This document shows, piece by piece, positions 11,631 through 22,694 of a stretch of DNA of 64,000 nt. The stretch's first letter is position 1, and the number at the start of each line of letters is the position of its first letter. The position numbers were made by a program, and so were the translations under genes. The stretch spans positions 62,548,484 to 62,612,483 of the forward strand of contig NC_092803.1 in the NCBI RefSeq assembly GCF_040954645.1. The letters run 5' to 3'. The notes beneath the pieces were generated by a model that had not been told where the DNA came from, ran no database searches, and saw only the letters and a list, made by a program, of their open reading frames with translations. The stretch is from Diabrotica undecimpunctata (taxonomy: Eukaryota > Arthropoda > Insecta > Coleoptera > Chrysomelidae).

Positions 11631-11640
11631 GATTATTCCG
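11545..11640 (-). repeat. tRNA-like subterminal repeat in the mariner, right side
   Basis: On the minus strand TGTGGATTAGTGGTAAGAAT resembles an A box and AAGTTCAAAACCCACA resembles a B box plus 3' acceptor strand; TGTGG and CCACA can pair. It lies in the inverted position relative to 9,088-9,148. Unit 1 of the tandem duplication holds a poorer version at about 10,855-10,920. Confidence 0.35.
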
Positions 11641-11996
11641 TGACAAGAGTGTATGAAACTCCTCAAATCATAGTAGAAATTATTCTTGGTTAATAATTTA
11701 AAACTTTAGATTAAATAATTACTATTAATTAAATTATTTTATTCACATTTTTGCTTTATTGTGGTCAATCAGTTTTTACCTTATGCGAAATTAAAAAATG
11801 GAAATACGTCACACATACGTTACACATAATAATTATGCCCGAGGCGATTTAACTCGAAGTTAACGTCTAAAGGTGTGAGACTATCCATAGTGGTAATTTA
11901 AATTTTAGGTTTCTACCGATTATTTCCCACCTCTACGAGTTTCATCTCTTTTTATTTCACAAGGTAACTGTGTTTTCTATCTCTTACGTGAAAAAG

Positions 11997-12021
11997 CCGG
12001 GTGGTAAGACACTCATCACTG
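11997..12021 (-). repeat. Right TIR of the mariner element
   Basis: Inverted copy of 8,753-8,777, followed by TA at 12,022-12,023. Confidence 0.9.
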
Positions 12022-14636
12022 TATATAAAAATCCCGTGTCACGGTGTTTGACCAAACTAATATTCAACAACCTCTGAACCAATTACAATAAATTGCAATT
12101 TCAATATTGTGTAAAAGTGAATTTGTTAGTCCAACTTAGAAAGTCTTACAGCGCGTTACAAGCTTAAAAAACCATAACTGCATTCGCGCGAAGTAGTTAC
12201 CGCATTTTAAGCTATAATTTCATATCCGATTTCGGGGGTGTTTAGTAAATAATTCAGTAATTTAGTATTCATTTAATAGCCGTCCCGTAAGGTGCATCGC
12301 GTTGTCATTGCCTTTATAAAATATATTAATATCGATCTAGAATTGAACTACATTTAAGAGGTCAAAACTTTATTTCGTCTGGTTTACAAATAAAAAGCGA
12401 GAAAGGCAACCTATGATGCGACGTTGAACTTTCGTTATACACACTGTTAACTTTGATTTGACTTTCTTATTTTATAAAAACGAGTTATACAAAAAATAGT
12501 CAATAGGTAAAAGAAATAAAATTAGACTTACTCACAATCAATTTAATTTTAGCACCAAAACGACCGGTTTCGCATTCTACACTTTGCAAAGCATCTTCAG
12601 GTCAAAAAGTAGAAAGTAAGTTAAATGCTGAAATTATAAAAAGCCCATATTAGGGTGCTATCTTATAAAGATAAAGATCAAAAAAATTATAGTAATTATG
12701 CCAATATTACATGTCTGTGTTTATTAATATGCATAAAATTGGGTTAGCAGACAAAGTGAAAACCCACCAATTGGTAAGAGATAATCTATTGAATTGTAAT
12801 AAATTAGAAACAAACAAAATACTACTTACATGCCGGTACAAGAATTTTTAGATAATAATTCGTGATATATAGTTCAAACTATCCTGAATTGCTGATGATG
12901 GGTGATCTTTGGTTAATGTTGTAACTGTCTGACAATTAACGAGGAAATTTCTTGAGGGGAGAGATGTTAACAAATGAAATAGGACTAAGGTACTTATATG
13001 TGATTGTTTGTTAAATGAAAGTGATGTTTTATATTATTTAAATTATTTAAGTTATTTATATTTATTCCAGAGATATATTTTAGAAATGTGTGTTAATTTA
13101 TTGAAATTTTTTTTAATGTAAGAGGACAGTTATATATCAATGAATGAAATTAGATGTACTATTTTGTGGGTGTGCAATTTCTTTGACTTGTAATTATCAA
13201 ATTTGTAATAAAAGGCATTTAATTTGTGTTTTGGCAGAAAATTGTGATGTTAAATGTTAAAATTATACAACTGAAAACAATTAAGGACAATAATTAGGGA
13301 CAAGCAGAACACAATTAAACAGACAAAACAGATATAAAACTTTTTAAAAGGGGACTTATTGGCACTGCATCACTTTTTAGGAGAGGAACTAGTAAAATTG
13401 AGTTTTTTGTTGACAGTTCTTCTTCTATTTCTTAGTGTTGTAACTAAATTTAACTAGTTTTTGAAGCAAACAGACCTTACTGAAATAGTAGTTAAACAGT
13501 TAAATGAAAATTGTAAGAAAATTAATGGGAAAAACCCCGTAGTTGGCTTTATACCATCGTTTAAAAAAACACAGAAGTTAAAACACTTCACACTTGTATT
13601 GTGGTATAAAAAAACATCGTTAAAACTTTATAAAAAGTGTCGTCAAAATTTAAGTACTAGCATAATGTTTTCGATCTGAACAGATCATCCTCAGTGCCTT
13701 GTGTAATTGTAGGTAACAATAAACTTATATGTGAGACCTCCTATATGGCTTTACATCATTCCAAATGTTACATTTTGATTATGTTGTGACTCTAGGTCGA
13801 TGACAATGGATAGATTTTAATTACTTTAGGGACTACATGTCTCCCTGCTCGATTTTTTACACGTGGTACTTGTCAGTTAAAACGACACAGACCAACTGGC
13901 TGAGGTGACAGGAATATAATTTAAGAAGACAGCTGAACGTGACTAGGTGAAGGTGTGTTACGAAAATAATGTAATTTTTTTAATTGTGAAATTATATTAA
14001 ATTTATTTTGTTGTGATAATACTAATATCGTATTAATGATCCTGTAGTTAAAATTAAATTTATTTGAATGATAAAATTTATTGTATTAAATCACCAAATC
14101 TCTATTATTGAAAAAGAAATGAACTATTAAATTAATGGGATTAATGGTTGATTAATTAAAGGTTGAATTTATGACATCATAAGTGGTGAGAAAGTGATAA
14201 AGGTAAAAAAGGAAGTGATGTGGTACTATCCACATAAAAGTGTAGAAAGTGTATGAAAAAATTGCTATATACTAAAAGATTAAGTTGAAATCCAATGAAA
14301 TGGTAGTAAAAAATTATTTTTGATTGGGTAATGGTGGTTGCCTAGCAACGGTAAAAGAACTGTGTAAATCTCTAGGTTAAAATTTTTTTTTAATTAGTAA
14401 AATGAATAGTCTATTAAAAGATTTATGAGAAATGATAACAGAATATGATATTCTAACTATTATTATATTGTAGTTTTGATAGTGTTAATATGAAATTACC
14501 TTATTGTGCAGTATGTTGAATGAATATAAATGAAGCTGTGAATGAGTGAGTGAAAATATTAATATAGGGAAGAGGAAATGTAAAATGTTTGATATGTATG
14601 TAAATATGTATTAAAGAAAAATGAAATAATGGAGAC
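12022..14636. other. Non-coding stretch with two Penelope-type hairpin motifs
   Basis: No convincing ORF; a 72-codon frame at 13,461-13,679 has no recognised motif. Two places resemble the terminal sequences of Penelope-like elements: minus strand 12,605-12,560 (CTGAAGATGC ... GCGAAACCGG) and minus strand 13,694-13,668 (CTGAGGAT, then the perfect stem GATCTG/CAGATC, then GAAAAC). They may mark the ends of decayed elements, but no Penelope coding sequence was found between them. Confidence 0.4.
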
Positions 14637-14791
14637 TATATATTATGTTGAGTTCGTTGTGAGAAGATTAGATTGACTGCATGTCTGAGTGGGTTAACTC
14701 CGAGTTGGTTTACTACTTATAATACATATTTCACTTAACCAACTCAGACATGCAGTCAATCTTATCTTCTCACAACTAACTCAACATATAT
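14637..14791. repeat. Foldback (long inverted repeat), about 58-bp arms
   Basis: The left arm (ATGTTGAGTTCGTTGTGAGA ... GACTGCATGTCTGAGT) and right arm (ACTCAGACATGCAGTC ... TCTCACAACTAACTCAACAT) are reverse complements with about four mismatches over some 58 bases, separated by a loop of about 34 bases. The structure suits a MITE or foldback element. The ends are in AT-rich DNA and a target duplication cannot be fixed. Confidence 0.8.
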
Positions 14792-17439
14792 TTTGTAAAT
14801 ATATGTTGGCAAAAATAAGCATCAAATGTTGGAGCCTGAAAAATATATAACAAATGGGGGAATACCCACTTCAAAGCGTGATAATATTTAAAAAAATTTA
14901 TCATCTGTCATGCCAAAAGACCGCCTCAAATTTTGGGGAAATATTCCAGTTTCAGATACGTCCAATGATTTAATTCAAATTTTTGAATAAATCTGTTTTA
15001 GTAAAACTGTATACTATGTGTTATATTAATTTAAAAAAATGTAGAAGTTAAGTGTTTCATAATTGAATATATTTTGTTGAAAACCAAATTGCCTAATCTG
15101 TTTTATTTTAATGATAATATTCACATATAACCAACATTTCTAAACCAAAAATAGTTTCTTAATACATAGTTTATTTTAGCTTTAAATACCGTAAGTCTTG
15201 TTTTTTGCAGTTACGTTTTTTTCTTTAAATTTAGCAAATTTAAAAAGTATTCTCTGGTTACTTTAAACGCCTTAAGTGCATTTTAAACCATTATGAAAAA
15301 AATTACAGTTTAAAAATTATTTCCAAATATGTTTTTTATCCTTAAATTTCTAGATATAGCATATTTTAAAAGTCGTTAGAACATAAGCTAGGACAATATA
15401 TAAAAAAATACGTTTTTAATGTTGTCTCAAAACTAAGATTTTGCAGATACGGTACTTTCTATTACGACGGCAGTACAGTTTTAGTTCATTTGATCCATGT
15501 AGTTACAAAATATAATAAAATCACGTTTAACAAATGTTTTATATTTTTATAACTTTTTTTTATAATAAATCAAGAACGATTAATTCAATTTGGCTTATTT
15601 TGGATTTGAAATATTTATTTAAAGTCCTAGGAAGGTCTAATAGATGAGAAAATATGATGGAATTATAGGGAGAATTCGCGATTGAAACTAAATGTAGAGG
15701 GCAGGTCGATTGCACTGTCATGGCCGACATAAATGGTATAAACAACTAATGTTTACCATTGCTTTTGCATGTTTAGTTTGGTTTAAGACGACTTATTTTT
15801 ATCATTTAAAAATGGAAATTAGCCTAATGATATCTTTGAGTATAGTGGTGAAGCAAAGAGACCATTGGTTGAAGGGAAAGCAGTTTTCAAGTGATGAATT
15901 CTTAAATTTTAACTTAAATATTTGGAACTATCTTGTGTATTGATGAATCCAGAATCCTATTTTGTGTATACCTGGGAACCCAGAGTATAATGTTTTATGT
16001 AATGTTTCTCTTACTACCTAATATATGCATTATTTTATATTATGCCTTAGGTTTTTAATATGTTAATTTTTATTTTATACTATTTTTTCACATGTAAGTA
16101 CTTCATTGTATATTAACATAAATAAATAACTTGTTGAGTTTATTGTTAGATAGTTCATTTGATTACATGAAATCAACCTTAGCTTGGAGAGTCACCTGTC
16201 AAAATAGATCATAGCACATGATTTGTCTTTAAAAGATTCTGTAATAAATCATGAGGAAAAAACCTCACGATACTATCCCAACATGGTAAGTATTTGTATT
16301 TCTGTTATTCAAGAAAATAAATTATGTATTCTCAGTATGTTATTGACTTAATGATAGTGGTATTTTCTTTTTATTGATTTTCTCAAGTTTTCCAGTTTAG
16401 AAAAGAGAAATATCTTTTGTCGATCTTGAATTGCATTGAGGAACAGGACAATATCGATTTGATTTAAAATACTTTAACGTAGTCACAGTATATTGCTTTA
16501 TAAAGAATATTCTTTGGCAATATACTGTGACATAATCATAATGCTGAAATTTACTAAAAAAATTAAATATTTCTATTCAAATCAACAGCTGTCTGGTTTG
16601 TTTATACCACTTTTAGTAGTTTAAATTTATGTCGCCAGAGGTCAGATACTTTGTTTTCAATCGCGAATAGTAGAAGCAACGCTTTTATTTTCCCATACAA
16701 ACGATTGTATGAAAATGTATACGACCCTACCTCTACTACAGTGGTAGTTTATTTAAACATAAAATGACGTTTAACACAAACTTCATATGTATTTACTTTT
16801 TTCGTTCCTATTAAACTTGAGAAAATATGACATTGTAAGAAAAACAGTAAAAGCAGTTTTATTTTCAATACAAACAGTTTAATATAATGATCTATAATAT
16901 AATAATTTTATATAGAACGCTATACTACAAAAAAGCGCAGCGCAGGTTGGTGCAAACTAAAGAATATTTTTGTCGTAAAATTCACTATTCTAGCAACTAG
17001 CATGTTTTTTTTTATAAACTTTTTCCACCCCCGAGTTGGGATAGTAGCCACACTAACGGAAAAGCACAGTTTTGCAATAACCTTGATACCACCAAGACGG
17101 TAATTTAATTAAATTTGTATGAGCATCTTCCAAACAATACATAGCACAAAAATCTTTTAATAATGAAACTTTTTTTTTTCATTTTCAAGTTTTTAAAAAA
17201 ACTTTTTTTTAAACAGTTTAGTAGTGATGAATGCAAAAAACTTTGCGATCAGTAAAGTGAAAAAATAAGATTTTGGAAGCTGAATCTCTCATATGCATAA
17301 TGACAGATAATTTTTTAATTAATGTAGATGATAATACTAAATTTAAAAGTGAATAGGAAGTCGATACAGAAATCTAATAGAAATCCCTACACCTATACAT
17401 AGTGATTGATTACTTTTGGGATGTGGTGACACCATCAGG
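14792..17439. other. AT-rich DNA with two inverted-repeat structures
   Basis: No recognised gene. (1) ATTCGCGATTGAAA at 15,677-15,690 and its reverse complement near 16,658-16,671 start inverted arms that continue inward with CGACATAAAT and GGTATAAAC, about 1 kb apart, as in a degenerate DNA transposon. A 77-codon frame at 15,710-15,943 lies inside but shows no motif. (2) At about 16,490-16,541 a perfect 15-bp stem GTCACAGTATATTGC / GCAATATACTGTGAC encloses a 20-base loop. Confidence 0.5.
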
Positions 17440-18655
17440 CCTTTACAGTTGTTTCACGATTTCTCTTCATCCTTCTCTGTCCTGGGCTAGTTGTTCGGCT
17501 TCATGTAACCCTTGGTTAATCAGTATTTTTGTTTGATCTACCCAACGGCTTGGAGATCTTCCCCTAGGTCTCTTTCCTTCAACTCTACCCTCGTCTATCA
17601 GTTTTTCCATCGTACCTGTTCTTCTAGCAATGTGTCCAAAGTACTGCAAATATCTCTGTTGTATTTGTTCAAGCAATCTATCTTTTACTTTAAGTTGTTG
17701 TAATATCCATACGTTAGTGCGATGATCAATCCAGGATATTCTCAACATGCGGCGGTATACCCACATTTCAAAAGCGTTCAGTTTATTTTTATCCGCTTTC
17801 TTTACTGTCCACGTTTCGGATGCATATGTCGCTATGGGAAAAATGAGCGCCCTTACCAGCCTTAGTTTTGTGTGTATTGTTTTTTTTTTCCAAATTGCTA
17901 CCAGTTTCATCATAGTTGTTCTAACAATAGTCAACCTTCTACGTATCTCTCTGTCACACCCTCCGTCATTTGTTATTAGGGACCCCAGGTATATGAAACT
18001 ATTTACTACTTCAAAGCCCCCAATTTCTTTAATGTGTTGAAGACTATTCCGCGCTCTGTCTACTATCATGATCTTTGTCTTACTCCCATTTAGCTGTAGT
18101 CCATATGTTTTGCTTTTTTCCTCCAGACGTCTCAATATGTCTTCCATTTCTTCTTGATTTGCCGCGATTATTAAAGTGTCGTCCGCATATCTCAAGTTAT
18201 TGATTTTTGGACCTCTTACTGATATTTTGCGCTTCTATCCGTCTAGTACCTTTCGCATAATGTTTTCGCCGTAGATATTAAACAGAGTTGGCGAGATTAC
18301 GCATCCCTACCTGACACTTGCCTCTGTCCTGAAATGATCGGAATGGGTGTTGTTTATTTTTACTGTGCACTTATTATTTTTATATAGACTTCTGATTAGT
18401 TGAATTAAGTGGTGGGGTGTTCCCATTTCCGCTAGTATGAACTATAGATGCTACCATTTGACTTTATCGAAGGCCTTTGTGTAATCCTCAAAGCACATAA
18501 GCATAGGAGTATTGAATTCACGAGTTTTTTCGATTAGCTGTCTGACATTAAGGATGTGTTTGTTCTCTTGTGCCTTTTAGTCTTGTATAGTCGAATATGT
18601 AGTCGATTTGGTTCTTGTATTCTCCATTTGGGCTGGTCCACGTCGATAAACGACG
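17440..18655 (-). pseudogene. RTE-like reverse transcriptase, C-terminal two thirds
   Basis: Minus-strand reading. From 18,560 to 18,250 (with stops): MLMCFEDYTKAFDKVKW-like palm block, then TPHHLIQLIRSLY and GCVISPTLFNIYGE. From 18,195 the frame is open: LRYADDTLIIA is the catalytic YxDD motif, followed by GLQLNGSKTKIMIVD, FIYLGSLITNDGG, ALIFPIATYASETW, and the C-terminal block RRMLRISWIDHRTN ... YFGHIARRTG ... KRPRGRSPSRWVDQ. An in-frame TGA (17,465) replaces the usual W near the end, after which REIVKQL and a natural stop follow. The 5' part (endonuclease) is missing and homology ends at about 18,655. The 242-codon open segment suggests moderate age. Confidence 0.85.
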
Positions 18656-18699
18656 GCTAGTAGATCCGCTATAATAATAGATAGCTATAAAAGTTATTA

Positions 18700-20080
18700 A
18701 CAAAAATTGTATCGAAATTTAAGGTCATATTACAAAATTAGTTAAAATGTACCAGGGTGTTCGATGATAAAGTGGCAGACCAAACTTGTGTTTTTTTGAA
18801 TGAAACACTCTGTATTTTATTTTATATCTAAAATTTTCTTCACTTTTTGATCATAACAACACGTAGTTTTGTGATGTTATATAGGGTATTTACAAAGTTG
18901 TAATAAATTTTTTATGAAAACCTTACCAAATTTAGCCCCCTGTATAATTAAAATTAAGCATAAAAACAATGATCTGTTGTTGTTATATTTCTTAACTAGT
19001 TGTCAAAGCTTTTAAAAATAATTGATATTGATAATTTTCTATATATCGAATACAGGGTGAGTCAAAACGCAAGTACATTATTTTCTCCGTAATTTTAAAG
19101 AGAACACCCTGTATTTTTTATTACCATAGAAACGTTTCATTATCATACTTCAATTTTTATTTAATATTCCGTAATAGAACTAATAAATTTATAGGTTTTT
19201 GAGATATTTTTATTTTTTAAAGCTAATTTTTAATTGGGTGTCTAAATTAGTATAAATTTTAAGTCGCCATGACTGATTTCTTTATATCGAATATAAGGTG
19301 AGTCAAAACGCAAGTATATTATTTTATATATTTTTATATCACTATCGAAAAGTTCCATTACCATACTTCAATTATTATTTAATATCCCCTAATAAAACTA
19401 ATAATAATTTTTAGTTTTTAAATTTATTTAATTAATAATGTTATAAATTTTAGTTTTTGAAATATTTTTATTTTTCAAAGCCAATTACTAATTAGGTGTA
19501 TAATTAGTGCCAATTTTAAGTAAGCCATGAATAAATTGTCTAAAATGACAGTTCACTATAATTGTTTGTGTATAAACTCAACTAAATAGTTAAGATGAAT
19601 TTTGCTGTTGATGAAATGTTGGATATGATCTGGATATTAGAGGAATGCAATAGAAACATGCATTACTGTCAGTAAAAATTTATCATGTACGGCTTCCTGA
19701 GAGGCGACAACCTACAACAGCAAGTTTTGAAAGATTAAAGGATAGATTTAATTGCACTGCTTCAGATATGTATGAAAAACACGAACAAAAAGTACTGTGT
19801 CAAAGAAAAACGAAATAAATGTGCTGTTGGCAATTACTGAAAATTCACATACAATTTTAAAAGAAAAAAAACTTACTACTCTGTGCAAAGGATTCTTGCA
19901 AAAAATAGAATGCATCCTTACCGCATTACACCAAGAATTAATTTAGAAAGATTTAAAAAAAATCATATTTTTGTATTTTGCGAATGGGCTTTAACTAAAA
20001 TCACTCAATAGAGATATTTCTTTGATAATGCACTATTTCAGGATGAAGCTACGTTTTATAAAATCTGTTCTGTTAATATT
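18700..20080 (+). pseudogene. Mariner-like transposon relic with duplicated 5' region
   Basis: A transposase N-terminal half can be read with stops and frame changes: FAVDEMLDMIWILEECNRN near 19,600, KIYHVRLPERRQPT, TASFERLKDRF near 19,720, and ILARNRMHPYRIT then FCEWAL and LFQDEATFY at 19,890-20,056, the last being the D-E-A-T-F block that holds the first catalytic D. It is cut at about 20,080 by the next element. The 5' flank has a tandem duplication of about 240 bp: AGGTGAGTCAAAACGCAAGT occurs at about 19,292, and GGGTGAGTCAAAACGCAAGT at about 19,055, each followed by CCATACTTCAAT- and TTAATATTCC-like segments. CAGGGTG-type motifs at 18,753 and 19,053 may be remnants of terminal repeats. 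Confidence 0.6.
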
Positions 20081-20159
20081 GTTCTGAAGCTATTTTCTGG
20101 TGACGTCTTAAACTAGTTACTATTGTGGATACTTGTACATTGTACTAATGGGAATAAGT

Positions 20160-20583
20160 TACAATTAAAGTTTAAAATTTAAATGTTAAATTTTAAACAT
20201 GGAGTTTTGTGAAAGGATCTTTTGTTTTTGTCTCCACAATACAGAAGTCATCGAATGTTGTTTATTCTATACCGTGTAATAATTGTAACAAAATATATAT
20301 AGGAGAATCATTTCGTAATTTTCACAGTAGCGTGATCTCACATCGTAGCGATATAAAAACCAAAAAAATAAATGCATGTGCATTGACAGAACATGCATTA
20401 ACGTTAAAACATGAATTTAATTTCGAGGATTCCTGTATTTTGACAAAGGAAAAGAACCATTCAAAACGTGTTTTCTTGGAAATGTGTTCCATAAAATCGA
20501 GTACATCTTGCATCAATAAAAAGTCAGACATAGATAAACTGAGCAACATTTATTGTTACTTACTGGAAAAACATCCAAAATAA
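20160..20583 (+). pseudogene. Penelope-like element, GIY-YIG endonuclease domain
   Basis: The 124-codon open frame from 20,209 encodes the C-terminal endonuclease of a Penelope-like retroelement. NVVYSIPCNNCNKIYIGES is the GIY-YIG signature (here V-V-Y ... Y-I-G) with the C-x-x-C insertion typical of Penelope proteins; then VISHRSDIK, ALTEHALTLKHEFNF, and ILTKEKNHSKRVFLEMCSIK, which contains the conserved R ... E pair of the nuclease fold, ending in a normal stop. The reverse transcriptase is absent; upstream sequence at about 20,160 already belongs to the mariner relic. The 500 bp after the stop probably are the element's 3' region, since CACTGAAGAT at about 20,946 matches motifs near other Penelope-like ends. 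Confidence 0.85.
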
Positions 20584-21143
20584 AATTAATATCTACCTGT
20601 ACCCGTACCCACACAAATTACAGTTATATGCATAACATGTTGCATACCATTAAGACAGGTTTAAAAATTAAAATCACCTAAGATGGGCCTCTAGTATTTC
20701 TTAAAAAGAAATATGATATTAAGTACACCTAATTACTTTTTAATCATAGGATTTTTTCTTTTTGTTCTCTATGTGCCAGAGTTAAAACACACCAGTAAAA
20801 GATGACAACAAAATTTTTACTATTTTTACCTAAATTTTAAAGAATTTTAAAATGTATTTTGTCCACTATTTTATATTTTATGTATGTGTTATTAATGTTG
20901 AGTGTCTATGCTTTTATAAATAATCTCAACGACTAGTAAGTTGCACTGAAGATTTGTAATATTTTATAAATATTTACACCTTTTCTTATTACAGTGTCTT
21001 GAAAAAGAAATAAAACCATTCCGAAAACTAGACAAAAAGTCATAAGAGTGTTTCATTAACATCCCGGCCAATTTTCTGACTGCAACCCTAATAAACTTTG
21101 TTGTTAGTTTATATTGACAGTCACGAATATCCAGTAATTCTTG
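20584..21143 (+). other. Probable 3' region of the Penelope-like element
   Basis: Non-coding AT-rich sequence following the GIY-YIG stop. It contains a run of imperfect CCCGTACCC repeats near 20,600 and the CTGAAGAT motif near 20,948. No boundary could be fixed before the (TA)n at 21,144. Confidence 0.4.

Positions 21144-21170
<27 letters not shown>
21144..21170. repeat. (TA)n microsatellite bordering a solo LTR
   Basis: Uninterrupted TA dinucleotides up to the base before the LTR-like TGTTATG. Confidence 0.9.
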
Positions 21171-21174
<4 letters not shown>

Positions 21175-22616
21175 ATGATGTGTTTTTTGTTTGAATGATG
21201 AGCAATGAGTATTTTTAATAATATAATATATAGGGTTTTTATCGCGGTTCTCAAAGAATTAGCTTGTAAGTACTTTTTTAAATTATCTTTATTATAACTA
21301 TTATGAAACACACATATATATCTAACCTAGCCAATGTAAATTTAAAATAAACTATCTTTAAATTGATGTTCTTATAAAACTAATTAAATTCTATAGACAA
21401 TGTTAAATTTAAAAAAACTATCTTCAAAATTGAAATTGTTATAACACTAACTAAATTATATTAACAAAATTTTGTACCTTTCTTTCACTGAATGCCTAAA
21501 TGAACTGTTTTCCACTATATATATTCTAATCACCACTGAATGTCTTCGTACTTCGGTTATCCTTGTTTTTGTGAAATTTCTTTTTCCAATTATCAGCTTC
21601 TACCAATTTAAGATATATTTTTCTTCACCAGCATTTATATACCACCAAGCAAACCAGCAAACACCATTTATATTTATTCTTCTTTTCAATATACCAATAT
21701 CCAATTATTATAAGTTGATTTATACTAATCTCCAATCATGATATAATTTTAATTCCTTCCAATGTCCATCCAATATTCTTCTAATATACTTTTATAATCT
21801 TCAATAATTATTTGTGTATAATTATAAATGTGCATTAAATATATGCATAATTTTTAATCTTCATTTAACTCACTATATTAAACAATTGGACTATCTCCAA
21901 CTAACTTTCATATTTCTTATTAAACTGCTTGACTGACTTACTAAAACTGTGAACAATTGACTTCACTAACTAATCTACTAACTTTCATAATAAACTGCTT
22001 GACTTCTGACTAAAAACTCCCCTCTTGAATCCAAATCACGGGTATTTATATCCTTTTGGATATTCCAGAACCATCTGGTAAGAGATCATGTTCCATTCGT
22101 TCTATTAACTTCTATATAGATGTTCTCGAAAAAAAATATCTGTTCGATCCACCGCCATAATCATTATTCCAGAATGTTCGACCGTAAACAATGGTCACAC
22201 TCTGCACTCTGGAGAATTCGTTAATGTTCCATTGATAATTTTGTTGACATTTAGGCTTTTCAGATCAGAATAAACATTCAAATTAGTAACTAACACTCTA
22301 ATTTAATAAAATACACATTTCAAACAATATATTATTATAACCCCACTTTATATTCCCTTATGATTAATTTCTATCTGTCAATTACTTACTGTATAGTGGG
22401 TTGCCTAGGCACATGGCTCACTTAAACATATTTACAACATTAAAATACAACTTTTTACACTTATTATATGCTAATTTATTAAAAATGCCCTCACATAAAT
22501 ATATTTTTATAAAATTCTCTAGTATATAACTTATTTAAAATAATCAAATACTTTTTTATATCTAATATTATGTAGTATATAACTTATAAATTATTTTCTA
22601 TTAACCCTAATCGTAT

Positions 22617-22618
<2 letters not shown>
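21171..22618 (-). mobile_element. Solo LTR (LTR-retrotransposon remnant), copy 1
   Basis: A 1,448-bp unit that begins TGTTATGATG and ends TCGTATCA on the plus strand, so TG...CA in either direction. The same unit lies inverted at 62,562-63,925. Read on the minus strand it has a TATA box (TATAAATACCC, about 22,048-22,038) and an AATAAA polyadenylation signal near the end (about 21,291), the order expected for U3-R-U5. There is no internal coding region between two such repeats, so it is a solo LTR. Both sides are (TA)n. A minor ORF on either strand inside it is not meaningful. Confidence 0.7.

Positions 22619-22690
<72 letters not shown>
22619..22690. repeat. (TA)n between solo LTR and Gypsy 3' LTR
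   Basis: About 72 bp of pure AT/TA repeats, directly joining the end of one LTR (22,618) to the end of another (22,691). Confidence 0.9.

Positions 22691-22694
<4 letters not shown>

Larger units (their letters stand above)
8753..12021 (+). mobile_element. Mariner-like transposon (DD41D type) with TIRs and TA target site
   Basis: The two ends are inverted: CAGTGATGAGTGTCTTACCA at 8,753 matches the reverse complement of the sequence ending at 12,021, with at least 25 identical bases and looser similarity over about 90 bp. Both ends are bordered by TA (8751-8752 and 12022-12023), the target duplication of Tc1/mariner elements. Inside are a transposase (9.55-10.6 kb), a tandem duplication of the 3' part (10,529-11,630), a nested retroelement 3' end (11,044-11,340), and tRNA-like repeats near both ends. 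At 3,269 bp it is longer than an ordinary mariner; the duplication and the insertion account for about 700 bp of that. Confidence 0.85.

Noticed and set aside
16490..16541. MicroRNA precursor similar to miR-308
   Set aside because: About ten shared bases in TATACTGTGA only; the hairpin is too short and the arms do not match otherwise.
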